NCBI RefSeq assembly: GCF_025061645.1
Contig: NZ_JANYMP010000015.1
Location: 62,001 to 126,000 of the forward strand
Direction of reading: 5' to 3'
DNA: 64,000 nt
Source: Umezawaea endophytica
GTDB taxonomy: Bacteria; Actinomycetota; Actinomycetes; Mycobacteriales; Pseudonocardiaceae
Shown: piece by piece, positions 1-7,856 of the stretch
How positions within the stretch are numbered: position 1 is the first letter of the stretch
Layout of the letters: every line of letters begins with the position of its first letter
The notes under the pieces: model-generated
Told to the model about the DNA's origin: nothing
Databases searched by the model: none
The model's input: the letters and a program-made list of their open reading frames with translations, nothing else
Made by a program: the position numbers and the translations under genes

Positions 1-748
1 GCTCGCCCAGCTCACCGGTCTCGCCGTCGAAGTGGAACTTGGGCACCAGGAACATGCTCAGGCCCTTGGTACCGGGCCGCGCCTCGACGCCGGGGCCCTC
101 GGGCCGCGCCAGCACCAGGTGCATGATGTTGTCGGTCAGGTCCTGGTCGGCGGACGTGATGAACCGCTTCACGCCGTCGATGTGCCAGGAACCGTCCTCC
201 TGGAGCACGGCCTTCGTGCGGCCCGCGCCGACGTCGGAGCCCGCGTCGGGCTCGGTCAGCACCATCGTGGCGCCCCAGCCGTGCTCGATGCAGGTCTTGG
301 CCCACCGCTTCTGCTCTTCGGTGCCGTTGTTGTAGACGACCGAGGAGAAGCTCGGGCCCGCCATGTACATGTACGCGGCCGGGTTCGAGCCCAGGATCAG
401 CTCGGACGCCGCCCACTGCACCGACGGCGGCACGCCGTAGCCGCCCAGCTCGTCCGACAGCGAGAGGCGGTACCACTCGCCGTCCCACAGCGCCTGGTAC
501 GACTTCTTGAACGACTCGGGCAGCGTCGCCGAGTGCGTCTTCGGGTCGAAGACCGGCGGGTTGCGGTCGGAGTCGACGAACGACTCCGCCAGCGGGCCGA
601 CGGCGAGCTTGTTCAGCTCGGCCAGCACCCCGCGCGCGGTCTCCTCGTCAGCCTGTTCGAACGGCCCCGTGCCGAGGTGGTCCTGCACGTTGAAGACCTC
701 GAAGAGGTTGAACTCCAGGTCCCTGACGTTGCTCTTGTAGTGGCCCAT
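1..748 (-). CDS. Acyl-CoA dehydrogenase, FadE5-like (3' end outside window)
   Basis: This is the N-terminal part of an acyl-CoA dehydrogenase, which oxidises acyl-CoA to the enoyl-CoA in fatty-acid beta-oxidation and passes electrons to ETF. The protein starts [19 protein letters not shown], the opening typical of the actinobacterial FadE5 group, and later shows the flavin-side stretch [13 protein letters not shown]. The ATG at 748 is the natural start because the family motif begins there. About 249 residues are visible, whereas FadE5-type enzymes have roughly 600. A double inverted repeat lies 46-83 bases upstream and resembles a site upstream of the EtfD-like gene ending at 12981, so both may be co-regulated. 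Chain-length specificity cannot be judged from this fragment. Confidence 0.9.
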   Translation of the reverse strand, partial: MGHYKSNVRDLEFNLFEVFNVQDHLGTGPFEQADEETARGVLAELNKLAVGPLAESFVDSDRNPPVFDPKTHSATLPESFKKSYQALWDGEWYRLSLSDELGGYGVPPSVQWAASELILGSNPAAYMYMAGPSFSSVVYNNGTEEQKRWAKTCIEHGWGATMVLTEPDAGSDVGAGRTKAVLQEDGSWHIDGVKRFITSADQDLTDNIMHLVLARPEGPGVEARPGTKGLSMFLVPKFHFDGETGELGE

Positions 749-793
749 CTCGTCACTCACTCCCGAAAGGTGCGGGGCCTGTCCCTCTATCCC

Positions 794-831
794 CTACTGA
801 CCGGTAACAACAGAGTATTACCTGTCAGTAA
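794..831. promoter_or_regulatory. Paired operator, TTACTnnCnGGTAA type
   Basis: Two 13-base arms, TACTGACCGGTAA at 795-807 and TTACCTGTCAGTA at 818-830, form an inverted repeat with 12 of 13 positions matching and a 10-base spacer. Each arm extends to a 14-base unit close to TTACTGACMGGTAA. They lie just upstream of the acyl-CoA dehydrogenase start at 748. Related single units occur at 15254-15267 and 58799-58811. A TetR-type repressor site is likely; the protein that binds is inferred, not known. Confidence 0.6.
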
Positions 832-948
832 CCCCGGCAAGGGGAATACCCCGGATGTGGCGAGCCAGACGCTCCAACCCTTCGGTGGGCGACTGCGGAC
901 CCGGCTTGTCAACGCGGCCGATCGGGTGCCGCCACGCCCGTCAACGTG

Positions 949-978
949 CACATATGTGAACAAGGATCACAAATGTGA
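949..978. promoter_or_regulatory. Cluster of CACA/TGTG dyads upstream of symporter gene
   Basis: The perfect palindrome CACATATGTG (949-958) is followed by TCACAAATGTGA (967-978), an almost perfect palindrome. Between them TGTGA and TCACA face each other across 7 bases, one base more than a standard CRP site. The cluster lies about 150 bases upstream of the symporter gene at 1126 and about 200 upstream of the dehydrogenase. It may be an operator for the symporter; the regulator is unknown. Confidence 0.4.
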
Positions 979-1125
979 GTCAGTTCTCTGTCAAGGCCTT
1001 CCGCGCACCGCAACAGCCTCGTAAGACCTACGTCACATAACCCGTGTGGATGAGCTGGGCACCGCCGCCCGTGTCGCCCAGCTCCTGCGGACGGGCCGCA
1101 CTCTCTGTGCACACCAGGAGGTCTC

Positions 1126-2652
1126 ATGGGCACCCTCGACTGGATCGTGGTCGCTGGGTACTTCTTCGTCATGGTGGCCATCGGTATTTGGTCGCGCGGG
1201 CGGGTCAAGAACATCGCCGACTTCTTCACCGCGGGCGGCCGGATGCCGTGGTGGCTGTCGGGCATCTCGCACCACATGTCCGGCTACAGCGCCGTCATGT
1301 TCGTCGCGTTCGCCGCCGAGGCGTACCGGTTGGGCCTCACGGTCTACATCTGGTGGTCGCTGACCATCGGCATCGGTGTCGGCATCGGCGCGTTCCTGTT
1401 CGCCGGGCGCTGGAACCGGTTGCGCGCCAAGCACAACGTGGCCTCACCGCTGGAGTACCTGGCGCGGCGCTACAACGTGCCGACCCAGCAGTTGATGGCG
1501 TGGTGCGGTGCCGTCCTCAAGGTCGTCGACATCGCGGCCAAGTGGGCCGCCGTCTCGATCCTGCTGCGCGGGTTCGCCGGGGTGCCCATCACGTGGGGCA
1601 TCATCCTGATCGGCCTCGTCACGATGGTCTACTCGGTGCTGGGCGGCCTGTGGGCCGACGCGCTCACCGACATGGGCCAGTTCGTCATCCAGGGCGCCGC
1701 GGGCATCGCGATGTTCGTCGCGGTCGCCGCGCACCTCGGCGGCGTCGACTTCATGTGGACGATTTGGGACAAGCTGCCCGAGTCGCACAGCGACCCGCTG
1801 TCCGGGCCCTACACGTTCACGTTCTTCATGGCGCTCTTCCTGATCAAGACGCTGGAGTACAACGGCGGCATGTGGAACCTGGCGCAGCGCTACATGGCCG
1901 CGCCGTCCGGTGCCGCAGCGAAGCGCTCCGCCCTGCTGTCCGCGGGCCTCTGGCTCGTGTGGCCGCTGGTCCTGTTCTTCCCGATGTGGGCGGCGCCGCT
2001 GATCGTGCCGGGCATGGAGGGCAACGCCGAGCAGGCGTACGTCGAGATGGGCAAGGCGATGCTCCCCGCGGGCATGGTCGGCCTGGTGCTGGCGGGCTTC
2101 TTCTCGCACACCATGGCGATGGTGTCGTCGGACGCGAACGTGATCTCCGCGGTCATCACCAGGGACATGCTGCCCAAGCTGTGGAAGGGCATCACCAGGT
2201 TGACGTCGGACAACCAGTTGAAACTGGCCAGGGTCACGACGTTCCTCTTCATCGGCCTCAGCATGATCATCGCGATCACGTCCGGCGGGCAGGGTTTCGT
2301 GCTCAAGGTCGTGGTCGACCTGGTGGCCGCGACGATGGGTCCGATCGCCATCCCGTTGATGCTGGGCCTGCTCCCGTGGTTCCGGAAGTTCGGCCCGTCG
2401 GCGGCCATCGCCTCGGTGGTCGGCGGACTCGGCGTCTGGGCGTTCCTCTACATCGAACAGCTCCAGAAGGCCGCCTTCGTCACGAAGGGCGTGCTGGTCG
2501 CGACACCGCTGATCGTGTCGCTGGTCCTGTACATCGCGTTCGGCCTGCTCAAGCCCGAGCCGTCGACCGACCGGGACGAGCTGCTCGAGTCGCTCAACTC
2601 CGACGACGAGACCAAACCCGCGGGCGAGGAGTCCGCGACCGTCAAGGCGTGA
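1126..2652 (+). CDS. Sodium:solute symporter family transporter
   Basis: The 508-residue protein is an integral membrane carrier of the SSS family, which couples sodium entry to uptake of sugars, amino acids or organic acids. Hydrophobic segments run throughout, starting at residues 4-20, and the stretch around YNGGMWNLAQRYMAA matches the conserved middle of the family. The C-terminus is a charged cytoplasmic tail rich in Glu and Asp. AGGAGGT at 1116-1122 sets the ATG at 1126. The gene stands alone, with dyad operators upstream and a strong hairpin terminator downstream. The substrate cannot be read from the sequence. Confidence 0.9.
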   Translation: MGTLDWIVVAGYFFVMVAIGIWSRGRVKNIADFFTAGGRMPWWLSGISHHMSGYSAVMFVAFAAEAYRLGLTVYIWWSLTIGIGVGIGAFLFAGRWNRLRAKHNVASPLEYLARRYNVPTQQLMAWCGAVLKVVDIAAKWAAVSILLRGFAGVPITWGIILIGLVTMVYSVLGGLWADALTDMGQFVIQGAAGIAMFVAVAAHLGGVDFMWTIWDKLPESHSDPLSGPYTFTFFMALFLIKTLEYNGGMWNLAQRYMAAPSGAAAKRSALLSAGLWLVWPLVLFFPMWAAPLIVPGMEGNAEQAYVEMGKAMLPAGMVGLVLAGFFSHTMAMVSSDANVISAVITRDMLPKLWKGITRLTSDNQLKLARVTTFLFIGLSMIIAITSGGQGFVLKVVVDLVAATMGPIAIPLMLGLLPWFRKFGPSAAIASVVGGLGVWAFLYIEQLQKAAFVTKGVLVATPLIVSLVLYIAFGLLKPEPSTDRDELLESLNSDDETKPAGEESATVKA

Positions 2653-2662
2653 CGGCTGGGAA

Positions 2663-2690
2663 GGGGGCCGCCTCCGGGTGGCCCCCTTTT
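2663..2690 (+). terminator. Rho-independent terminator after symporter gene
   Basis: GGGGGCC at 2663-2669 pairs with GGCCCCC at 2680-2686 and is followed by TTTT. It starts 10 bases after the symporter stop codon. Confidence 0.8.
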
Positions 2691-2720
2691 CCCACTTGCG
2701 CCCGGTCCTAACGTCAACCC

Positions 2721-3527
2721 ATGGGGATCGCACCGGAAGTGGCCGCCCACTACGACGAGGGCGCCGAGCAGGCCCGCCTGTGCACCGGGAGGGGGCTGCT
2801 GGAACTCCTGCGCACGCAGGACGTCCTCCGCCGCCACCTGCCGCACGCCCCGGCGAAGATCCTCGACGTCGGCGGCGGCCCCGGCACCCACGCCGAGTGG
2901 CTCGCCGCCGACGGCCACCGGGTCCACTTGGTCGACCCCGTCCCGCTGCACGTCCAGCAGGCGAACGGGCTCTTCGGCGTCCGCGCGACCCTGGGCGACG
3001 CCCGCGCGCTGGCCGCGGCCGACGCCGCGTACGACGTGGTGCTCCTGTGCGGCCCGCTCTACCACCTGACCAGCGCCGAGGACCGCCTCGCCGCGTGGCG
3101 CGAAGCCGCCCGCGTCGCCCGCCCCGGCGGCCTGGTCGCGGCCGCCGTGATCACCCGCTACGCCTCCCTGTTCGACGGCATCAGCCGCCCGTCCTTCCCA
3201 CGCGACGCCCGCTACCGGCCTGTCGTCGACCACGCCGTCGAAACCGGCGAGCACCACCCACCACCGGACACGCACTGGTTCACCACGGCGTACTTCCACC
3301 GCCCCGAGGAGCCCGCCGCCGAAGCCCGCGCCGCGGGCCTGGACGTCGTCGCCACCGTCGCCGTCGAAGGCTCAGCGGGCATGCTCGCGGAACGCGACCT
3401 GGAAGCCGCGCTCGCCGACGACACCCACCGCGACTACCTCCTGTGGGCGTTGCGCCGCACCGAGGACGACCCGTCCGTGCACGGCGCGTCCAGCCACCTC
3501 CTGACGCTGGCGAGGAAACCGCGGTGA
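2721..3527 (+). CDS. Class I SAM-dependent methyltransferase
   Basis: The 268-residue protein has the SAM-binding glycine motif ILDVGGGPGTHAEWL near residue 47, an acidic post-beta2 residue in VHLVDPV, and a motif IV region VLLCGPLYHL, so it is a Rossmann-fold methyltransferase of the Methyltransf_11/25 type acting on a small molecule. ATG at 2721 lies 30 bases after the upstream terminator with no clear ribosome site, so the transcript may be nearly leaderless. Its stop codon overlaps the next start by one base (TGATG), indicating translational coupling to the DUF6886 gene. The substrate is unknown. Confidence 0.88.
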   Translation: MGIAPEVAAHYDEGAEQARLCTGRGLLELLRTQDVLRRHLPHAPAKILDVGGGPGTHAEWLAADGHRVHLVDPVPLHVQQANGLFGVRATLGDARALAAADAAYDVVLLCGPLYHLTSAEDRLAAWREAARVARPGGLVAAAVITRYASLFDGISRPSFPRDARYRPVVDHAVETGEHHPPPDTHWFTTAYFHRPEEPAAEARAAGLDVVATVAVEGSAGMLAERDLEAALADDTHRDYLLWALRRTEDDPSVHGASSHLLTLARKPR

Positions 3528-4054
3528 TGCCCGAACCCGGCCAGGTCCTGCACTTCTCCGAGGACCCGACCATCACCGAGTTCGTCCCGCACGTCGCCGC
3601 AACCGCCAGGCAGCGCACCCCGTACGTCTGGGCCGTCGACGCGACCCGCTGCCCCGACTACTGGTTCCCCCGCGACTGCCCCAGAGCCATGGCCTGGCCA
3701 ACCCCGACCACCACCCCCACCGACCGCACCACCATCCTCGGCCCAGGCGCGTTCCGCCTGCACGCCGTCGAATACGGCTGGCTCGACACCCTGCGCACCA
3801 CCCGCCTGTACGCGTACCGCCTACCAGCAGCCGCTTTCACCCCGTTCGGCGAAGACACCCACGCCCACGTGAGCACCCGACCGGTCCGCCCACTGGGCCC
3901 GGCCGAATCGGTCGGCGACCTCCTGGCGCTGCACGAGCAAGCAGGCATCCACCTCCACGTACTCCCCACCCTGTGGCCGCTGTGGGACAGGATCACCACC
4001 AGCACCCTCGGCTACAGCGGCATCCGCCTGAGCAACGCCCGCCCGCGGCCCTAG
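3527..4054 (+). CDS. DUF6886 family protein
   Basis: The 175-residue protein begins MPEPGQVLHFSEDPTITEF and contains WAVDATRCPDYWFPRDCPR, features I recognise from the uncharacterised DUF6886 family. No membrane segment or signal peptide is seen, so it is probably cytoplasmic. The start ATG overlaps the stop of the methyltransferase gene by one base, which fixes the start and suggests co-translation. No reaction is known for the family, and the coupling to a methyltransferase is the only functional hint here. Confidence 0.75.
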   Translation: MPEPGQVLHFSEDPTITEFVPHVAATARQRTPYVWAVDATRCPDYWFPRDCPRAMAWPTPTTTPTDRTTILGPGAFRLHAVEYGWLDTLRTTRLYAYRLPAAAFTPFGEDTHAHVSTRPVRPLGPAESVGDLLALHEQAGIHLHVLPTLWPLWDRITTSTLGYSGIRLSNARPRP

Positions 4055-4083
4055 CGGATCGCCCCCAACGGAAGGAACCCGCC

Positions 4084-4890
4084 GTGGACGACGCCTGGCC
4101 CGAAGTGGTGAAGGGGTGGGAACTCGCCCGGTACGGCCACGTCGAGCGCTACCGCAGGCGGTTGGCCAACAAGGTCACGGTGTTCGCGACCTGGGACGCC
4201 GGACCCGGCACCGGCACGGTGGAAGCCCGCGTCGACTCGTTCGGCCTCGGACGCACGTTGACCCGTGCCCGCAAGGACTTCCGCGACAAGGAGGCGTTCT
4301 GGACGGCCGCGCACTGCGTGGTCGAGATCGCCGCCAACCTGCCGTCGCTGGGCGCGGGCGTCGAGAGTCCCGCCGACTCCGCCCTGTTCGACACCGTCGC
4401 GGGGTACGTGCACGCCGAACCGGGCTCCTCCGGTGAACCGGACGCGGAGTTGACCTTCACCCTCCTCAGCGGCCGCACGGTCACCCTCCTCCTCTCCGAC
4501 GAGCAGGCCTTCGACCTGAGCAGGCGCATCGACGGCCTGGACAAGCACGTGTGGTCCGAACAGCGCCACGACGAGGAGGAGGAGAGCGGCGGCGACTACG
4601 TTGTCGAGACGCCCGACGTCACCGAAGTGCGCTCCGGACCGGACACCGGCCACGACGTCGTCACCCTCCTGGACACCCTGTTCGGCGTCACCGCGGACCA
4701 CCTCATGGCGCACGTCGACTGGTCCGCGCTGATCGTCGTCGGCGAACCCGCCGTGAGCACGCTCATCAGCCGTGCCGCCGAACTGGAAACCGCGCTGCAC
4801 CCGCGCTGGTACCCGGTCACCCTGGACCGGCCGGGCGAGCAGTGGGTCGTCCTCCGCCGCACGGGCCTGGTCACTGCTCTGCCCCGGTGA
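4084..4890 (+). CDS. Hypothetical protein
   Basis: I do not recognise this 268-residue protein. It is soluble by composition, with a central acidic segment (EEEESGGDY) around residues 162-170 and no signal peptide. The GTG at 4084 is chosen because GGAAGGA lies six to twelve bases upstream; longer reading of the frame runs back into the preceding gene. It follows the DUF6886 gene by 29 bases and may share its transcript. Its last 20 bases overlap the convergent monooxygenase gene. Third-position GC bias supports it as a real gene. Confidence 0.7.
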   Translation: MDDAWPEVVKGWELARYGHVERYRRRLANKVTVFATWDAGPGTGTVEARVDSFGLGRTLTRARKDFRDKEAFWTAAHCVVEIAANLPSLGAGVESPADSALFDTVAGYVHAEPGSSGEPDAELTFTLLSGRTVTLLLSDEQAFDLSRRIDGLDKHVWSEQRHDEEEESGGDYVVETPDVTEVRSGPDTGHDVVTLLDTLFGVTADHLMAHVDWSALIVVGEPAVSTLISRAAELETALHPRWYPVTLDRPGEQWVVLRRTGLVTALPR

Positions 4891-6007
4891 ACACGGCGAT
4901 CAGGTTCCGGGCCGCGTCGTCACCGAGGAGGATCTTGGAGAACTCGACGCCGTCGGCCGCGGTTTCGGCGCTGCGCGGGAACATCGCCCGCTCGTACTCG
5001 GCGAACGCGGCCTCGACGTCGTCCGGGTGCGCGGCCAGCGCCTCGCCCAGCTCGGCGCCGTCCTGCATGGCCAGGTTGGCGCCCTCACCGTTCGGGGGCT
5101 GGAGGTGGGCGGCGTCGCCGATCAGGGTCACCCCCGCCACGCGGTCCCACCGGTGCTCGACCGGCAGCGTGAAGTGGGGCCGGTAGCCGGGGTCGGTGTC
5201 GCTGTCGGTGATCAGCGCGAGCAGTTCGGGCGCCCACCCGGCGAACTCCCGCTCGACCCGCGCGGTCGCCGCGGCGGGATCGGCGAAGTCGATGCCCTCG
5301 AACCACTCCAGCGGCCGGGTGAGCGTCAGGTAGGCGTGCAGGTTCCCGCCGCTCTCCCGGTGGACGTCGATCCTCTTGCCGCTCGTGGCGGTGTCGAACG
5401 CGAACAGCGACCCGCCGCCGACGGCCTTCGCCGTGGCGGGGTGGCGGTCGGCGCCGTCGAACAGGAACGTCTCGATGGACGAGGTGCCGCCGTACACGGG
5501 CGTGGCGTCGCTGACCAGCGGCCGGACCCGCGACCACGCGCCGTCCGCGCCGACGAGCACGCTCGTGACGACGGAGCCGCCGTCGGCGAACGCGACCTCG
5601 TGACGACCCTCGCCGAGCGCGCGGACGCCGGTGACCTTGTGCCCCCACCGGATGGTGCCGTCGGGGAGCGAGTCGAGCAGGATCCGCCGCAGCTCCGCGC
5701 GCTGCACCTCCGGACGTCCGCCGGTGCCGTCGTCCGGCCGGTCGAACAGCACGGTGCCGTCCCGGTCGAGCACCCGGTAGTTCTCGCGGCCCTCCAGGAC
5801 GATGCCGCGGAACTCCTCGAACAGACCGGCCGCCCGGAGCGCGGGCTGGCCGTTGTAGTCGTGGATGTCGAGCATGCCGCCCTGGGCCCGAGCGGTGGGG
5901 GAGGCCTCGGCCTCGTAGACCGTGACCGGGATGCCGTGGACGTGCAGGACGCGAGCGAGCGTGAGGCCTCCGAGACCTGCGCCGATGATCGTGACGGGGG
6001 TGGGCAT
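4871..6007 (-). CDS. FAD-dependent monooxygenase, TetX-like
   Basis: The 378-residue protein is a class A flavoprotein monooxygenase. It starts with the dinucleotide-binding motif GAGLGGLTLARVLHVHG, has GGMLDIHDYNGQPALRAAG where TetX-type enzymes carry their substrate-side motif, and the second FAD motif LIGDAAHLQPPNGEGAN near residue 290. Such enzymes hydroxylate aromatic substrates, some inactivating tetracyclines or rifamycins; the substrate here is not determined. The ATG at 6007 is preceded by AGGAGGAG. A divergent TetR gene begins 102 bases away, with two inverted repeats between them, so substrate-induced expression is likely. Confidence 0.88.
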   Translation of the reverse strand: MPTPVTIIGAGLGGLTLARVLHVHGIPVTVYEAEASPTARAQGGMLDIHDYNGQPALRAAGLFEEFRGIVLEGRENYRVLDRDGTVLFDRPDDGTGGRPEVQRAELRRILLDSLPDGTIRWGHKVTGVRALGEGRHEVAFADGGSVVTSVLVGADGAWSRVRPLVSDATPVYGGTSSIETFLFDGADRHPATAKAVGGGSLFAFDTATSGKRIDVHRESGGNLHAYLTLTRPLEWFEGIDFADPAAATARVEREFAGWAPELLALITDSDTDPGYRPHFTLPVEHRWDRVAGVTLIGDAAHLQPPNGEGANLAMQDGAELGEALAAHPDDVEAAFAEYERAMFPRSAETAADGVEFSKILLGDDAARNLIAVFTGAEQ

Positions 6008-6050
6008 GGTGACTCCTCCTAGAGGTCGTGGCCGTCTGACCGACCACGAA

Positions 6051-6090
6051 TGGAATTCCGTTCCAGTCATCATGTTGGAACGCCGCTCCA
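6051..6090. promoter_or_regulatory. Two TetR-type operators between monooxygenase and regulator
   Basis: TGGAATTCCGTTCCA (6051-6065) and TGGAACGCCGCTCCA (6076-6090) are two 15-base inverted repeats, 25 bases apart start to start, in the divergent promoter region. Their form TGGAnnnCGnTCCA suits a TetR dimer. They probably bind the product of the gene at 6110 and control both directions. Confidence 0.65.
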
Positions 6091-6109
6091 GATGTGTCAA
6101 GATGGTGCC

Positions 6110-6787
6110 GTGCCTCCATCGCGGTCTGGTCGGTCACAGCGGCGCACCGACGCGCTCTCCCGTGAGCGCATCGTCGAAGCCGCCGTCGAACTGCTCGACG
6201 CCGCAGGTGAGAGCGGTTTGACGTTCCGGGTGCTCACCGAACGCCTCGCCACCGGACCCGGGGCGATCTACTGGCACGTGGCCAACAGGGGCGAACTGCT
6301 CGCCGCCGCCACCGACGCCGTCGTGGACGCCGCCCTGGCCGCCGAACCCGCCGAACCCACCCCGCAGGCCAGGATCCGAGCCCTCGCATCGAGCCTGTTC
6401 GACACGATCGACGCGCACCCGTGGGTGGCGGCGCAGTTGTCCGGCAGCTCCTGGCAGGCGGCGGCACCGCGCATCCTGGAGGTCGTCGGCCGCCAGGTCG
6501 GCGCACTCGGCGTCCCCGAGGCCAACTGGTTCACCGTGACCTCGGTACTGGTGCAGTACATCTTCGGCGCGGCCTCGCAGGAAGCCGCCAACTCCGACGT
6601 CCTGGACGACCGCGCCACGTACCTCGACGCCGTCGCCACGACGTGGTCCCAACTCGACCCCGACGCGTACCCGTTCATCCGCACCATCGCGCCCCAGCTA
6701 CGCGACCACGACGACCGCGAGGAGTTCCTCGCCGGCATCGACCTCATCCTCAGCGGCATCACCGCCCAGTACCCGCCAGCCGGTTAG
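6110..6787 (+). CDS. TetR family transcriptional regulator
   Basis: The 225-residue protein has an N-terminal helix-turn-helix (IVEAAVELLDAAGESGLTFR then GAIYWHVANRGEL, about residues 19-65) and a C-terminal ligand domain of the tetracycline-repressor type. It probably represses the divergent flavin monooxygenase gene and itself through the paired operators at 6051-6090. GTG at 6110 is my choice because it opens a typical Arg/Ser-rich leader; ATG at 6092 in the same frame is possible and would add six residues. The ligand may be the monooxygenase substrate. Confidence 0.85.
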   Translation: MPPSRSGRSQRRTDALSRERIVEAAVELLDAAGESGLTFRVLTERLATGPGAIYWHVANRGELLAAATDAVVDAALAAEPAEPTPQARIRALASSLFDTIDAHPWVAAQLSGSSWQAAAPRILEVVGRQVGALGVPEANWFTVTSVLVQYIFGAASQEAANSDVLDDRATYLDAVATTWSQLDPDAYPFIRTIAPQLRDHDDREEFLAGIDLILSGITAQYPPAG

Positions 6788-7051
6788 CGGGCGACGAAAC
6801 AGTTCTACCTTTTGGTTTATCGGTTTTCTTCCCTGGGTGAAGCCTTTTCGCGCGGGAGCAATCGTCTCATTCGGCGCGCCAATGTAGATTTGCTCAAGCA
6901 CTTGAACGCCTCTGACCTGCTTGAACGCTTCGTTGACGAATTGCGCGCGACGAGGTTGTCCCACGTGTTCCACATCACTTGGACGCATCCTGATGGGGGT
7001 CTCGAACATCCTCTAAGCACAAGTTCGAAGTGATGCCAAAGGGGAGAAACA

Positions 7052-7645
7052 ATGCGCAGCAACAAGGTCTTCAAGGGTTCCGCCGCCATCATCGCCATGG
7101 CAGCCGTCGCCGCAGTGTCCGCCTGCTCCACCGCCGGCTCGACCACCGCGACCCAGACCCACGGCCCGAGCCCCTCGTCGTCGACCGCCACCGACGGCGC
7201 CAAGTCCCTCACCGGCAACACGACCGGCTCGACCACCGCGGACAACTGCCAAGAGATCGACGTCTCGCTCGGCGATCCGCTGCCGTCCGACAAGACGCAG
7301 TCGAAGGTAGGGCTGACGATGCTGAACACCGGCCCGACCAACTGCGTACTGCGAGGCTTCCCCGGCGTCCGCCTGGTCGGCAAGGACGGCAAGACGTGGG
7401 ACCTGAGCCGCACCAACGACCCGGTGGTGGACGTCGAACTGGCACCCGGCTCGACGGCGATCAGCTACCTCACGTACCTACCCACGACCGACACCACCGG
7501 CTGGGACGTAGCCGCAATCCAGATCACCCCGCCCAACACCTCCAACACCCAGACCTTCAAATGGCCCCTCGGCAACGTCGTCCTACAGGACGGCGCAACC
7601 CACCCCGGCACCTACATCAGCACCGTCGTCGCCCCGTTCGGCTAA
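7052..7645 (+). CDS. DUF4232 domain lipoprotein
   Basis: The 197-residue protein carries a lipoprotein signal peptide (residues 1-25, lipobox AVSAC with the modified Cys at 25), then a Ser/Thr-rich linker to about residue 60, and a DUF4232 domain to the end (NCQEIDVSL, TGPTNCVLRGFPGV). It would be anchored to the outer face of the membrane. GGGGAG at 7040-7045 supports the ATG. DUF4232 proteins are common in actinomycetes and have no known reaction. The 264 bases upstream are less GC-rich than the surroundings and hold no convincing gene. Confidence 0.85.
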   Translation: MRSNKVFKGSAAIIAMAAVAAVSACSTAGSTTATQTHGPSPSSSTATDGAKSLTGNTTGSTTADNCQEIDVSLGDPLPSDKTQSKVGLTMLNTGPTNCVLRGFPGVRLVGKDGKTWDLSRTNDPVVDVELAPGSTAISYLTYLPTTDTTGWDVAAIQITPPNTSNTQTFKWPLGNVVLQDGATHPGTYISTVVAPFG

Positions 7646-7660
7646 ACACCCCCCACCACA

Positions 7661-7707
7661 CGCTGAAGGCCCAGACGAGTTGAGGTGACTTGTCTGGGCC
7701 TTCAGCG
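7661..7707. terminator. Strong hairpin after lipoprotein gene
   Basis: CGCTGAAGGCCCAGAC (7661-7676) pairs perfectly with GTCTGGGCCTTCAGCG (7692-7707) around a 15-base loop. It can stop transcription of the lipoprotein gene. It resembles the terminator hairpin beside the intact tRNA at 10571-10604 (shared GAAGGCCCAG and CTGGGCCTTC), so both ends of the island carry a tRNA-type terminator. Confidence 0.7.
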
Positions 7708-7710
7708 TTG

Positions 7711-7755
7711 AGCGGGCCACGGGAATCGAACCCGCCTCTTGGCTTGGGGCTCCGA
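7711..7755 (-). pseudogene. tRNA-Gly 3'-half remnant (putative att repeat)
   Basis: Bases 7711-7740 match 10610-10639 of the intact tRNA-Gly gene at 28 of 30 positions, covering the T arm and acceptor 3' strand; weaker similarity continues into the anticodon loop (CCCAAGC). The 5' half is not recognisable and CCA is not encoded. I read it as the distal attachment repeat of an integration event. Confidence 0.65.
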
Positions 7756-7856
7756 TCAACTGGTGCTGGTGGCAGCTCTGACCTGCGTGGGCCCGGCGTC
7801 GTGGCTACCCATTATCGACTCCTGTTGACCTGGACTCAGTGCACGTGGAGTGCACA

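Noticed and set aside
955-971. TGTGA-N7-TCACA considered as a Crp site
   Set aside because: Crp sites have a six-base spacer; the seven-base spacing would put the half-sites out of register, so I left the regulator open.
6812-7033. Possible 73-residue protein before the lipoprotein gene
   Set aside because: Codon use does not show the GC bias of real genes here, there is no ribosome site, and I see no motif.
7711-7797. tRNA remnant considered as a second functional tRNA
   Set aside because: No 5' acceptor strand, D arm or anticodon stem can be built that pairs with the visible 3' half.
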